From: Gaiellasilicea sp963749515
Lineage (GTDB): Bacteria > Actinomycetota > Thermoleophilia > Gaiellales > Gaiellaceae
DNA: 64,000 bases
Assembly: GCA_963749515.1 (NCBI GenBank)
Contig: CAVVMR010000001.1
Location: 558,001 to 622,000, forward strand
Direction of reading: 5' to 3'
Under the pieces are notes generated by a model, which saw only the letters and a program-made list of their open reading frames with translations, ran no database searches and had not been told where the DNA came from. Positions 17,214-25,646 of the stretch are shown piece after piece (the stretch's first letter is position 1; the number at the start of each line of letters is the position of its first letter). Made by a program: the position numbers and the translations under genes.

Positions 17214-17984
17214 TTGCAGAGGGTGATCGTGTTCGCCAACCAGAAGGGAGGCGTCGCGAAAACGACGACGACGCTGAACCTCGCCGTCGCCTTCAAGGAG
17301 CAGGGCTTCCGCGTGCTCGTCATCGACCTCGATCCGCAGGGAAACCTGACGATGAGCCAGGGCATGAACCCGGACGCGATCGAGCGCTCGATGTTCGACG
17401 TGCTCGTTCACCGGCTGCCGATCTCCGAGGTCATCCACACGGCGGAGGTCGATGTGGCCGTCGCCTCGATCGACCTCGCCGGCGCCGAGCTCGCGCTGAG
17501 CTCGATGATCGGCCGCGAGCGCGCCCTGGAGAAGGCGCTCGTCGAGGTGCGCGAGGCCTACGACTTCATCATGGTCGACACGCCGCCCTCGCTCGGGCTG
17601 CTGACGATCAACGCCTTCGTCGCCGCCACAGGCGTGATCGTGCCGGTGCAGTGCGAGTACCTCTCGCTGCGCGGGCTCGTCCAGCTCGAGAACACCCTCG
17701 CGATGGTGCGCGAGAACCTCAATCCCGAGGTCAAGATCGAGGGAATCCTGCCGACGATGTTCGACCGACGGACGCTGCACTCGCGCGAGGCCGTCGAGAT
17801 CCTGGAGGAGAACTTCGGCGATCTGGTCTTCAAGACGCGGATCCGCAAGACGATCAGGTACGCCGAGGCTCCCGTGAAGGGGTCATCCGTGCTGAAATAT
17901 GACCCGACGGGTACGGCTGCCGAGGCCTACCGGGACCTGGCGAAGGAGGTGCTCGATGGCGCGAAACCGCGCGAGCATGCGTGA
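17214..17984 (+). CDS. ParA/MinD-family ATPase
   Basis: A 256-residue deviant-Walker ATPase. It has the signature KGGVAKTTTTLNLA, DLDPQGNLT (Walker A') and IMVDTPPSLGLL. This is the Soj/ParA type that forms ATP-dependent dimers on DNA to segregate or position cargo. TTG 17214 is chosen because GAGGAG lies 6 bases upstream; a GTG at 17223 would also work. No parB follows. Instead the gene overlaps ftsZ by 29 bases, with the ftsZ ribosome binding site inside its coding end, so the two are made together. A role in placing the division ring, like MinD or MipZ, is an inference from this pairing. Confidence 0.88.
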   Translation: MQRVIVFANQKGGVAKTTTTLNLAVAFKEQGFRVLVIDLDPQGNLTMSQGMNPDAIERSMFDVLVHRLPISEVIHTAEVDVAVASIDLAGAELALSSMIGRERALEKALVEVREAYDFIMVDTPPSLGLLTINAFVAATGVIVPVQCEYLSLRGLVQLENTLAMVRENLNPEVKIEGILPTMFDRRTLHSREAVEILEENFGDLVFKTRIRKTIRYAEAPVKGSSVLKYDPTGTAAEAYRDLAKEVLDGAKPREHA

Positions 17985-19377
17985 GGGTCCCCTCGCGGAG
18001 CTTTTCCGTGCGACCGAGGCGGCCCAGCGGCAGCAGGAGCAACAGCAGCCGGAGTCGTCGGCGACCGAGGCGCCGGCACTGCCACCGCCCGAAGAGCCGC
18101 AGGAGAAGACGGTCGAGCACGTCCCGGACTTCGCCCAGGAGGCGCCGCTCGTGGCTGCCCCTGCGCCCGTCCCTGCGGAGCCCGCCCTGCCACCGGTGAC
18201 GCCGAAGCCCGAGAAGCCGGCCGCAGCCGCGCCGGCGCCGGCAGAAGCGCCGCCCGCACCGCGCGAGCCCGTCTACGAGCCTCCGGTCTCGCGGGTGATC
18301 GAGCCGCTGCCCGAGCCTGCGCCTCGGCTCGAGTACGCGGCGCCGCGCGACTCCGCGTCGTATCTGGCCGTGATCCGTGTCGCCGGCGTCGGCGGCGCGG
18401 GCCTGAACGCCGTCAACCGCATGATCGACGCCGGCATCTCGCAGGTCGAGTTCGTCGCCGTGAACACAGACATGCAGCAGCTTCAGCTTTCGGATGCGCC
18501 GGTCAAGATCCACATCGGCCGCGATCTCACTCAGGGCCTCGGCTCGGGGGCTGAGCCGGACATCGGCCGCCGCGCGGCTGAGGAGAGCTACGACCAGATC
18601 AAGAACGCCCTCCGGGGCTCCGACATGGTCTTCGTCACCGCCGGAGAGGGTGGGGGCACCGGCACCGGTGCGGCGCCGACCGTCGCGCGAATCGCCCGCG
18701 AGCTCGGCGCACTCACCGTCGGCATCGTCACGACGCCGTTCCGCTTCGAGGGAACCAGGCGCAAGGCATCGTCTGACGTCGGCGTCGAAGAGCTGCGCGC
18801 CGCCTGCGACACCGTGATCGTGATCCCGAACGACCGCCTGCTCGAGGTGCTCGACCGCTCGACGTCGATGCTGGACGCCTTCAAGATCGCGGACGACGTC
18901 CTTCGCCAGGGCGTCCAGGGGATCACCGACCTGATCACGATGCCCGGTCTGATCAACCTCGACTTCGCCGACGTGCGCACGGTCATGAAGGACGCCGGCT
19001 CAGCGCTGATGGGGATCGGCTACGCGACCGGAGAAGATCGCGCGAAGCAAGCCGCCGAGCGCGCTCTGAAGTCGCCGCTCATCGACACCGAGATCGTCGG
19101 CGCCCGCGGAATCCTGCTTTCGATTGCCGGCGGCGAGGACCTGACCCTGCTCGAGGTGAACGACGCCGCCGAGGCGGTCCGCGCCGCAGCGACGGACGAC
19201 ACGAACATCATCTTCGGCGCGACGGTCGACGAGCGGCTCGCCGGCCAGGTGTGGGTGACAGTGGTCGCAACCGGCCTGGGCGGCACCCGCCGCCGGGCGA
19301 CGCCGACCTTCACCGGCCAGGCACCGAGCCCGCGCAGCGAAGACCCGCTCGAGCCGCCGAGCTTCCTGCGCAACTAA
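17956..19377 (+). CDS. ftsZ: cell division protein FtsZ with long N-terminal extension
   Basis: A 473-residue tubulin-family GTPase. The first 135 residues are an extension rich in Pro, Ala and Glu, probably disordered. The FtsZ core starts at about residue 136 (YLAVIRVAGVGGAGLNAVNRM), with the GTP-binding loop GEGGGTGTGAAP, the T7 synergy loop region NLDFADVRTVM and the subdomain ending in VVATGLGG. A short linker leads to PPSFLRN, a recognisable C-terminal peptide. The start ATG 17956 has AAGGAGGT 5 bases upstream, inside the parA gene. FtsZ normally sits in the dcw cluster; here it is paired with a ParA ATPase, so it may be a second or relocated copy. Confidence 0.95.
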   Translation: MARNRASMREGPLAELFRATEAAQRQQEQQQPESSATEAPALPPPEEPQEKTVEHVPDFAQEAPLVAAPAPVPAEPALPPVTPKPEKPAAAAPAPAEAPPAPREPVYEPPVSRVIEPLPEPAPRLEYAAPRDSASYLAVIRVAGVGGAGLNAVNRMIDAGISQVEFVAVNTDMQQLQLSDAPVKIHIGRDLTQGLGSGAEPDIGRRAAEESYDQIKNALRGSDMVFVTAGEGGGTGTGAAPTVARIARELGALTVGIVTTPFRFEGTRRKASSDVGVEELRAACDTVIVIPNDRLLEVLDRSTSMLDAFKIADDVLRQGVQGITDLITMPGLINLDFADVRTVMKDAGSALMGIGYATGEDRAKQAAERALKSPLIDTEIVGARGILLSIAGGEDLTLLEVNDAAEAVRAAATDDTNIIFGATVDERLAGQVWVTVVATGLGGTRRRATPTFTGQAPSPRSEDPLEPPSFLRN

Positions 19378-19746
19378 AGCTCGGCTGCGTCTCGACCCGA
19401 AAGCCAAGGGATGGAACTCGCCTCGTGAAGGCAAGTTGCGGTACCCGTTGTCCAGCTCGTGCGCACCGCTGCGTGATGAGTGGTCGCCGCTGCCCGATGT
19501 TTGTCGGTCTCGCCGCTTTGCGACCGTTGGGGTCATCCACGCCGCGATCACGCTCCGCGTATACGTCAAGGTCGGGACGCTTGAATGCCGCCGACGGGTC
19601 GGCGTCTTCCAGACACTCACCTCGTCAGCGTGCACGTGCACGGGCGACATCGTGGTCGAAAGCTCGCTTGGCGACGCTGCCTTCGCGCACCGGATCCGCT
19701 CGACGGCCCAGACGATCGGTGCGGAAGCTTCGTGTTGTCGAGCGCT
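19378..19746. other. 369-base stretch between ftsZ and the next gene, no clear gene
   Basis: This region has lower GC than its surroundings. An open frame of 104 codons on the plus strand (19436-19750, TTG start, ending ...TIGAEASCCRAL) has about 77 percent G/C at third positions, which leaves room for a real or decaying gene, but it resembles nothing I know and its first third looks non-coding. A hairpin at about 19416-19437 (ACTCGCCT / AGGCAAGT, one mismatch) could belong to an ftsZ 3' structure. No tRNA or known riboswitch fold was recognised. Confidence 0.4.
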
Positions 19747-20763
19747 CTAGACGAGCGGGAAGATCACGGTCACGCCGAACGCGGCCGCGAGGGCGAAGCA
19801 GCCGGTGAGGGCTGCCGCGGCAGGCTGCCAGCGGCGGACCTCCGTGCGAGCGCCGGCGAAGTAGAGAAGGCTTCCGCAGCCGAGTGCGAGCGTCGTCAGC
19901 GTCTCGACGGCGCCGAACGCGATCCCGGCCGTCAGCGCGACCTCCGACCCGACTCCGTGCGCCTTCAGGGCGAACGCGACCGCGGCGCTCGCGACGCCGA
20001 CGTTGCCCGGGGTGAGGGGCAGGATCCCGGCGAGGTCGAGGGCGGGAATGATCAGCAGCGCGGCGACGAGCGGCTGCTCGATCCCGAAGGCGGCCGCGAT
20101 CGCGGTGGCCGCTGCGATTCGGAGCACCATCGCCAGCCCCACCCAGCCGGTGATCTGCGCGGCTGCGCGCGGACAGCGGCCGAGGACGCGGAAGACGTCG
20201 AGAGCGTGTGCGTACTTGCTACCGGGCCGCGTCGAGCGAGCGCGCCAGGCGACGGCCGCCGCGACGAGGACGCCGAGCAGCAGCAGCGCGATCGGCCAGC
20301 GCGGGAGCGCGCCGCTCGCGGAGCCCAGGGCGAGCACGAGCGCGAGCCAGAGTGCGCGGATCGCGCCGATCGAAGTCGCGATGCCGCCAACCGTCCAGAT
20401 TCGTCCTTCGTTCGGCAGCGTGCGGGCGAAGAGCGCAAAGCGCACTGCGGTCCCGATTCGCGCGGGCGCAAGCGCGTTCACGACCGAGCCCGTGCAGTAA
20501 CGCGCCGCGGCATCCGGCCGCGTCGTCGACCCGCCACAACGCTTCAGTGCAGATCGCCAGCCGGCCGAGGAGGCCAGCACCGACCCGGCGAAAGCGGCTC
20601 CTGCAAGCCAGATCCAGACCGCCGAAGCGTCCGCGAGGCCGTCGAAGCCCGCGCCGACGCGGTCACCCAGCAGCTGCGGGGTCGCGGCGAGCACGACGAG
20701 TGCCGCGATCGAGCCCAGGAACAGGGCGAGGTGACGCTTTCCTAGCGAGAGGTCGAGATGCAT
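19747..20763 (-). CDS. lysylphosphatidylglycerol synthase TM-region / flippase-like membrane protein
   Basis: A 338-residue integral membrane protein with about eight hydrophobic helices (for example HLALFLGSIAALVVLAATP, PIALLLLGVLVAAAVAW, LVAALLIIPALDLAGILPLTPGN). The GIxPLTPGNVGV loop and N-terminal helix pairs are typical of PF03706/UPF0104 proteins, which comprise the flippase-like part of MprF and AglD-like proteins. No catalytic lysyltransferase domain is attached. The likely role is movement of a lipid or lipid-linked intermediate. ATG 20763 is the only good start. It is divergent from the gamma-glutamyltranspeptidase gene across 78 bases. Confidence 0.75.
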   Translation of the reverse strand: MHLDLSLGKRHLALFLGSIAALVVLAATPQLLGDRVGAGFDGLADASAVWIWLAGAAFAGSVLASSAGWRSALKRCGGSTTRPDAAARYCTGSVVNALAPARIGTAVRFALFARTLPNEGRIWTVGGIATSIGAIRALWLALVLALGSASGALPRWPIALLLLGVLVAAAVAWRARSTRPGSKYAHALDVFRVLGRCPRAAAQITGWVGLAMVLRIAAATAIAAAFGIEQPLVAALLIIPALDLAGILPLTPGNVGVASAAVAFALKAHGVGSEVALTAGIAFGAVETLTTLALGCGSLLYFAGARTEVRRWQPAAAALTGCFALAAAFGVTVIFPLV

Positions 20764-20841
20764 CTAGTGGGAACGTTCTGCGTGTCTCATCGGGTCCTGC
20801 ATCTCTTATCGGCATTTCCTCAGCATCTTTACCCTGAGTTC

Positions 20842-22155
20842 ATGCAAGGCGCGATCGCCGCCGGAAACAAGATCACCGCCGAGGCAGGCGCGAGCGTGCT
20901 CGCGGACGGCGGCAATGCGATCGACGCTTGCATCGTAGCCGCCTTTTCCGCCGCTGTGGCCGAGGGGCCTCTGACCGGCCCGACGGGGGGCGGTTTCCTG
21001 CTCGCCTGGTTCGAGGGCGAGGCGACCGTGCTCGACTGCTTCTTCGCGGCGCCCTCGAAGCCCCTCGGCGAGATGGAGGAGATCGTGATCGACTTCGGCG
21101 ACGCGTCGACGCAGATCTTCCACGTCGGCGAGGGCTCCGTTGCCGTCCCCGGACTCGTGGCGGGACTGCAGGAGGCGCACCGCCGCTTCGGGAGCATTCC
21201 GTGGCCCGAGCTCGTCCAGCCGGCGATCGAGCTGGCTCGTGCAGGGCTCGACACGACCGACGAGCAGCGGTTCCTGCACACGATCCTGGCAGGGATCCTC
21301 GAGCGTGACGAGGGAGGGCGGCGGATCTACGGCACCTCGGGCCGGATCGAGACCAACGAGTTCGTCCAGACGCTCGAGCTCGTCCGAGACACCGGCTCGG
21401 CCGCCGTGGCCGAGCTGCTGCCGGAGCTCGCCGGCGATCTCGCCCGCTACCACGTCGCTGACCCCGAGCCTCTCCGCACGACGATCGGCGGCCGCACGGT
21501 CCTCACGACGCCAGGTCCCTCGCGCGGCGGCGCAATCGTCGCGGCCGCGCTCGAGCGGCTCGCGGTCGCCGAGACCCTCTCCGACAGGGCGCAAGCGCTT
21601 CGCCACGGCTACGCGTCCGCGCCGCCGCTGACTGTGGCAGGCACGACGCAGATCTCCGTCATCGACGCCGGCGGCAACGCAGCCGCCCTCTCGTCGACGC
21701 TGGGCTCAGGCTCCGGGATCTTTCGCGGCGGCACGCAGCTGAACAACATGCTCGGCGAGCTCGACGTGATCGGCGAGGGCCCGCGGGTTCCCGGTGCGCG
21801 GCTCCCGAGCATGATGACGCCGACACTCGTGCTCGAGCACGGCGGCCCGCGGCTCGCCCTTGGCAGCGCCGGATCCGTTCGCTTGGCCGGAGCGATCGCG
21901 CAGGTCGCAGACGCCGTTCTGCGCGGTACGCCGGTCGCCGACGCGATCGAATGTCCGCGGATTCACGTCGAGGGCGACGATCTCCATCTCGAAGGCGGCC
22001 TCACCGAGCCGGCGCCTGAGGGCTGGAACGCCGTTCGCTGGGCGGGCCGCAATCTCTACTTCGGCGGCGTCGCCGCGGTCGAGCGGCGCGCGGACGGAAC
22101 CCTTGCCGCTGCGGGCGACCCTCGCCGCGGCGGGCACGGAATCGTCGTCGAGTGA
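20842..22155 (+). CDS. gamma-glutamyltransferase (short form)
   Basis: A 437-residue Ntn-hydrolase. It has the N-terminal family block AAGNKITAEAGASVLADGGNAIDACIVAA, GPLTGPTGGGFLLAW and, at about residue 268, the autocatalytic cleavage site GTTQISVIDAGGNAAAL. The first Thr of that site would become the nucleophile of the small subunit. GTQLNNMLGE and a late HGG/GGHGIVVE tail complete the fold. It is shorter than typical GGT (about 560) and has no signal peptide, so it is probably cytoplasmic and may act on a special gamma-glutamyl or acyl-amide substrate. A longer start at 20758 was rejected because the added residues are not family-like. Its stop overlaps the next GTG. Confidence 0.85.
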   Translation: MQGAIAAGNKITAEAGASVLADGGNAIDACIVAAFSAAVAEGPLTGPTGGGFLLAWFEGEATVLDCFFAAPSKPLGEMEEIVIDFGDASTQIFHVGEGSVAVPGLVAGLQEAHRRFGSIPWPELVQPAIELARAGLDTTDEQRFLHTILAGILERDEGGRRIYGTSGRIETNEFVQTLELVRDTGSAAVAELLPELAGDLARYHVADPEPLRTTIGGRTVLTTPGPSRGGAIVAAALERLAVAETLSDRAQALRHGYASAPPLTVAGTTQISVIDAGGNAAALSSTLGSGSGIFRGGTQLNNMLGELDVIGEGPRVPGARLPSMMTPTLVLEHGGPRLALGSAGSVRLAGAIAQVADAVLRGTPVADAIECPRIHVEGDDLHLEGGLTEPAPEGWNAVRWAGRNLYFGGVAAVERRADGTLAAAGDPRRGGHGIVVE

Positions 22156-22655
22156 CGGTCCTGATCCGAGCGGCCAAGCCCGAGGATGCCGCCACGCTCG
22201 CAGCGCTCGCCGCCGCCGTCGGCCGTGAGCCCGAAGGCTGGCTGCTGAACACGGACGGCTGGCGCAGCACCGCTGAGGAGCGTCGCTACCTGCGCGCGCT
22301 GAGACGGCACCCCGACGCAGCCGTCTTCGTCGCGGAGCTGGACGGTGTGATCGTCGGGCGGCTGTCGATCGCCCGCGACCCGCACCAGGCGAGCCGCCAC
22401 GTGGCTGACCTGGGCCTGATGGTCGCCGACGGCTACCGCCGCCGCGGCATCGGCCGCGCTCTGCTCGAGCAAGCCGTGGCGTGGGCGCGTGCCGCCGGCG
22501 TGATCAAGCTCGAGCTGCACGTCTTCCCCTGGAACGAGCCGGCGATCCAGCTCTACGAGCGCTTCGGCTTCGAGCGCGAGGGGCTCCGCAAGGGCCACTA
22601 CCACCGCGCCGGCGAGTACGTCGACGCCATTCTCATGGCGCTGCGCCTCTCCTAG
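22152..22655 (+). CDS. GNAT family N-acetyltransferase
   Basis: A 167-residue protein with the GNAT fold. Motif A is DLGLMVADGYRRRGIGRALLEQAVAWA (acetyl-CoA pyrophosphate loop R-R-x-G-x-G/A). Motif B is NEPAIQLYERFGFEREGLRKGHYHRAGEYVDAILM, which resembles RimJ/RimL and YhhY-like enzymes. The acceptor is unknown. The GTG start overlaps the TGA of the gamma-glutamyltransferase gene, so the two are translationally coupled, perhaps handling the same amino compound. It converges on the DUF1385 gene and their ends overlap by 4 bases. Confidence 0.88.
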   Translation: MTVLIRAAKPEDAATLAALAAAVGREPEGWLLNTDGWRSTAEERRYLRALRRHPDAAVFVAELDGVIVGRLSIARDPHQASRHVADLGLMVADGYRRRGIGRALLEQAVAWARAAGVIKLELHVFPWNEPAIQLYERFGFEREGLRKGHYHRAGEYVDAILMALRLS

Positions 22656-23431
22656 AGCTCACGCCGGAGCACCGAGGCGACGGCCCGCAGCGCGACCTGC
22701 GTGTCGGCGAGCTCGGGCTCTCTCGTCGTCAGCCGCTGCAGCGCCAGGCCGGGCAGCAGCAGGCTCCTGAGGAGACCGGACGGATGCTGCACCGCTTTCC
22801 AGAGCTCCATCGTCACGCCGATCGAGACGACGGCGACGAGTGCGCCGGTGACAGCGGGGGCGAAGTAGCTCGGCGCCAGGCGGTCGAAGATCGCGGTGAC
22901 GGGAATCGCGAGCGCCGCGAAGTTCGTCCCGCAGCGGGGCGAGAAGCGGCTCGGCCGGGCCTCGCCCGTCCAGGTCGTCTCGAGCGAGCGGGCCTCGGCG
23001 GCCGCAATCGCGCGGTGCTCGGCGCCGTGCAGGCGCAGCGTGCGGCCCCGGAAGAGCCAGAGGATGATCAGCGTCGTCGTCAACACTCCCGCCGGCAGCT
23101 CGAGGCGGCCGGGGAGCGCGACGAAGAAGAGCGGCGTCAGAAGCGCGCAGAGGAGGAAAAGCCGCTCGCGGGGGCGGGCGACGCCGCGCCCGCGGGCGAG
23201 GGGCGCCATCGACGCGGCCAGCTGCATCAGGCCGCGCAGGAGCGGGATCCGGGCCGCAGCAACGCGCCGGGTCGGCATCTCTCCCTCGTACAGCTCGCCC
23301 GTCGTCGTCGCGAAAGCCCAGTAGTGCTCGCTGACGATCACAACGCCGTTCGGGCGCGCCATGCCGCCGAGCCGCGGCAGCGCGGAAACGCGGTCGGCAT
23401 GCGAGAGAACGGCGGGGACGCGGCTGTCCAC
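22652..23431 (-). CDS. DUF1385 membrane protein
   Basis: A 259-residue protein of the DUF1385 family (YqhQ-like, PF07136). Conserved blocks are LGGMARPNGVVIVSEHYWAF near the N terminus, RIPLLRGL, HGAEHRAIAAAEA and RCGTNFAAL. There are about three to four membrane helices. The family is metal-dependent-looking because of the HGAEH and RCGT motifs but its activity is unknown; it is widespread in Actinomycetota and Firmicutes. The GTG start at 23431 gives MDSRVPAVLSHADR; a later start at the internal ATG (MARPNG) would remove part of the first block. A strong terminator just upstream isolates it from the small peptide gene. Confidence 0.85.
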   Translation of the reverse strand: MDSRVPAVLSHADRVSALPRLGGMARPNGVVIVSEHYWAFATTTGELYEGEMPTRRVAAARIPLLRGLMQLAASMAPLARGRGVARPRERLFLLCALLTPLFFVALPGRLELPAGVLTTTLIILWLFRGRTLRLHGAEHRAIAAAEARSLETTWTGEARPSRFSPRCGTNFAALAIPVTAIFDRLAPSYFAPAVTGALVAVVSIGVTMELWKAVQHPSGLLRSLLLPGLALQRLTTREPELADTQVALRAVASVLRREL

Positions 23432-23453
23432 CCACGCATCGTCGACGAAAAAA

Positions 23454-23479
23454 GGCCGCCCGGCGAGTGCCGGGCGGCC
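23454..23479 (-). terminator. strong intrinsic terminator
   Basis: A perfect 11-bp G/C stem with a 4-base loop. On the minus strand it is followed directly by six T residues (A6 at 23448-23453 on the plus strand). It lies 26 bases after the stop of the 25-residue membrane peptide gene and ends that short transcript. Confidence 0.85.
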
Positions 23480-23504
23480 TAAACCTTCTCCTGGTCGGGC
23501 CTAT

Positions 23505-23582
23505 CTAGAAGCGGCCGCGACCGAAAAAACCGAGCAGTGCAAGCACGAGCACAACGATCAGAATGATCCAGAGCAAGCTCAT
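23505..23582 (-). CDS. 25-residue hydrophobic membrane peptide
   Basis: ATG 23582 is preceded by AAAGGAG with 6 bases of spacing, an excellent ribosome binding site. The product MSLLWIILIVVLVLALLGFF ends in GRGRF: one transmembrane helix with a short basic cytoplasmic tail. Similar tiny membrane proteins of about 25-50 residues ending in a GRGR-type tail are common in bacteria and often missed in annotation. It is followed by a strong terminator, so it is a complete monocistronic unit. The function is unknown; it may stabilise a membrane complex or respond to envelope stress. Confidence 0.7.
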   Translation of the reverse strand: MSLLWIILIVVLVLALLGFFGRGRF

Positions 23583-23670
23583 TTGGCGCTCCTTTCGTGT
23601 CACGGCGGCGGCGTGGACAGGCCCTTGCTGCGCTCGTTCTTCCCTCCGTGCAAAACCTCACACTTCCGGA

Positions 23671-23701
23671 TGTGACGGATGACGCTTTTGTGACGTATAA
23701 A
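23671..23701 (+). promoter_or_regulatory. promoter of the beta-propeller gene
   Basis: TATAAA at 23696-23701 is an excellent -10 element 7 bases before ATG 23709, so the mRNA is probably leaderless. TGTGACG occurs twice, at 23671 and 23689, 18 bases apart, and may be an activator site or part of the -35. Confidence 0.5.
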
Positions 23702-23708
23702 TGAGGTG

Positions 23709-25646
23709 ATGGACTTCCGAAAACGCGCCGCTTTCGCTGCGGCGCTGGCGATTCTCGCCGCCGCCGCGCTCGGCGCAAACACCGACGGCTCGGCCGCCGA
23801 GACCGCGCGCGAGGACTCCGCCGCCAAGGCCGGCCGCCTCGTTGCCTTCGGCGGCTGCCCCGACCTGCTCCGGTACGCCAAGTCGCAGGCCACTCGCTTC
23901 GTCGGGCCCTACGGGCTCGGCGGGCAGGTGGGAATCGTCAGCGACACGACGGGCGCCCGGGAAGCGGCGCCGCCCAAGCAGGGAGTCGACTTCTCCGGCA
24001 CGAACGTCCAGGAGGAGGGCGTCGACGAGCCGGACATCGTGAAGACGAACGGCAACACGCTCTTCGCCGTCGCAAACGGGAAGCTGAACGCAGTCGACGT
24101 CAGCGGTGCGAAGCCGCAGCTCGTCGACACGCTCAAGCTCGACCCGAACCGCTCCTACGAGCTGCTCCTGCACAACGATCGGCTGCTCCTGCTCTCGCGC
24201 GGGGGCTACTGGGCGGAGCCGCTGCCGGCGATGGCCGCGCGGATGATGCCGTTCGCGCCCTCAGGCTCCGTGCTGACGGAGGTCGACGTCTCCAGGCCGC
24301 AGGCTCTGCGAGTCGTCCGGACACTGACTCTCGACGGCGGCTATGTCGCCGCGCGCCTCGTCGGCGGCAGCGTGCGGATCGTCGTCACGGCGCAGGTTCC
24401 GGCCGCGCTTCCCTTCGTGCAGCCCAAGAGCGGCACCAAGGAGGAGCTCGCCGCGGCCGGCAAGCGCAACCGCGCCATCGTCGCGTCGTCCCGGGCCGGG
24501 AGCTGGCTGCCGTCGTACCAGATCAAGCGAGCGGGAGCCAAGCCCACCAAGAAGCGCGCGCTCGTCCAGTGCCGCAACGTCCGCCGGCCGGTCGGATTCT
24601 CGGGCCTCGGCATGCTGACGGTGCTGACCGTCGACCTGGCGAAGGGGCTCGAGCCGACCGACTCGGTCGCGGTGATGACGGACGGCCGGATCGTCTACGC
24701 CTCTCCGGAGAGCCTCTACGTGGCGACCGAGCGCTGGGCCGACCGGCCGTCGCCCGACAAGCCGACGCAGGAGAAGGACGGCGTCAAGACTTCGATCCAC
24801 AAGTTCGACATCTCGAATCCGGCCAGGTCCCAGTACCGCGGCAGCGGCGAGGTGTCCGGTTATCTCCTCAGCCAGTGGTCGCTCTCCGAGTACCGAGGCG
24901 TCCTGCGCGTCGTCAGCACCGAGTCGCCGGCGTGGTGGGGGCCGGGCGGGGGTGAGACCGAGTCCTTCCTGACGACGCTGCGCCAGCAGGGAACCGCGCT
25001 CGTGCAGGCCGGCCGGGTCGGCGGGCTCGGGAAGGGCGAGCGGGTCTACGCGATGCGCTTCGTCGGCGACGTTGGCTACGTGGTCACGTTCCGGCAGATC
25101 GACCCGCTCTACACGATCGACCTCGCCGTGCCGGAGCGTCCGCGCGTGCTCGGCGAGCTGAAGATCCCCGGCTACTCGGCCTACCTGCACCCGGTCGGCG
25201 AGGACCTGCTGCTGGGCATCGGCCAGGATGCGACCGAGGAAGGCCGGCCGACCGGCACCCAGTTGTCGCTCTTCGACGTCTCGGACCTGCGGAAGCCGAC
25301 CCGCTTGCACACCCAGCCGCTCGGGCCGGGCTGGTCGGAGGCGGAGTCCGACCACCACGCGTTCCTCTTCTGGCCGAAGACCGGGCTCGTCGTGATCCCG
25401 TTCGAGCAGCGAGCCGTGGGCTACCGCATCGGCCGCGTGCGCGGGATCTCGGCCGCCGGGAAGATCGATCACGAGGCGGGCAAGCTCAGCTACACGCCCG
25501 TCGTTCGGCGCTCCCTCGTCGTCCGCAACGCCGTGCTCACCGTTTCGGATTCCGGCGTCAAGTCGAGCAGCCTCGCGACGCTGGCCGAGCTCGGCTGGGC
25601 CGCGTTCCCGCCGCCCGAGGAGCCGGAGCCAAGACCGGTTCCGTAG
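23709..25646 (+). CDS. secreted beta-propeller domain protein
   Basis: A 645-residue protein with an N-terminal signal region (MDFRKRAAFAAALAILAAAALG). It has the blocks of the secreted beta-propeller family PF09826: YSGTNVQEEGVDEPDIVKTNG-type sequence (here DFSGTNVQEEGVDEPDIVKT), TEVDVSRPQALRVVRTL, YVATERW, THxHKFDIS-like KTSIHKFDIS, KGERVYAMRFVGDVGYVVTFRQIDPLYTIDL and a C-terminal AESDHHAFLFWPKTGLVVIPF. The family is found in actinomycetes, Firmicutes and archaea and has no proven function; it is likely exported and acts at the cell surface. ATG 23709 is chosen over GTG 23706 because of the promoter spacing. It converges on the CitE gene with no gap. Confidence 0.85.
   Translation: MDFRKRAAFAAALAILAAAALGANTDGSAAETAREDSAAKAGRLVAFGGCPDLLRYAKSQATRFVGPYGLGGQVGIVSDTTGAREAAPPKQGVDFSGTNVQEEGVDEPDIVKTNGNTLFAVANGKLNAVDVSGAKPQLVDTLKLDPNRSYELLLHNDRLLLLSRGGYWAEPLPAMAARMMPFAPSGSVLTEVDVSRPQALRVVRTLTLDGGYVAARLVGGSVRIVVTAQVPAALPFVQPKSGTKEELAAAGKRNRAIVASSRAGSWLPSYQIKRAGAKPTKKRALVQCRNVRRPVGFSGLGMLTVLTVDLAKGLEPTDSVAVMTDGRIVYASPESLYVATERWADRPSPDKPTQEKDGVKTSIHKFDISNPARSQYRGSGEVSGYLLSQWSLSEYRGVLRVVSTESPAWWGPGGGETESFLTTLRQQGTALVQAGRVGGLGKGERVYAMRFVGDVGYVVTFRQIDPLYTIDLAVPERPRVLGELKIPGYSAYLHPVGEDLLLGIGQDATEEGRPTGTQLSLFDVSDLRKPTRLHTQPLGPGWSEAESDHHAFLFWPKTGLVVIPFEQRAVGYRIGRVRGISAAGKIDHEAGKLSYTPVVRRSLVVRNAVLTVSDSGVKSSSLATLAELGWAAFPPPEEPEPRPVP

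Noticed and set aside
19378..19450. c-di-GMP-I (GEMM) or other riboswitch after ftsZ
   Set aside because: The GAAAGCC and hairpin pieces are suggestive but the conserved core of GEMM is missing and no controlled gene follows on this strand.
22659..23435. 258-codon Arg/Pro-rich minus-strand frame overlapping the DUF1385 gene
   Set aside because: It is the same strand but a different frame from the DUF1385 protein, which has the conserved HGAEH and RCGT motifs.
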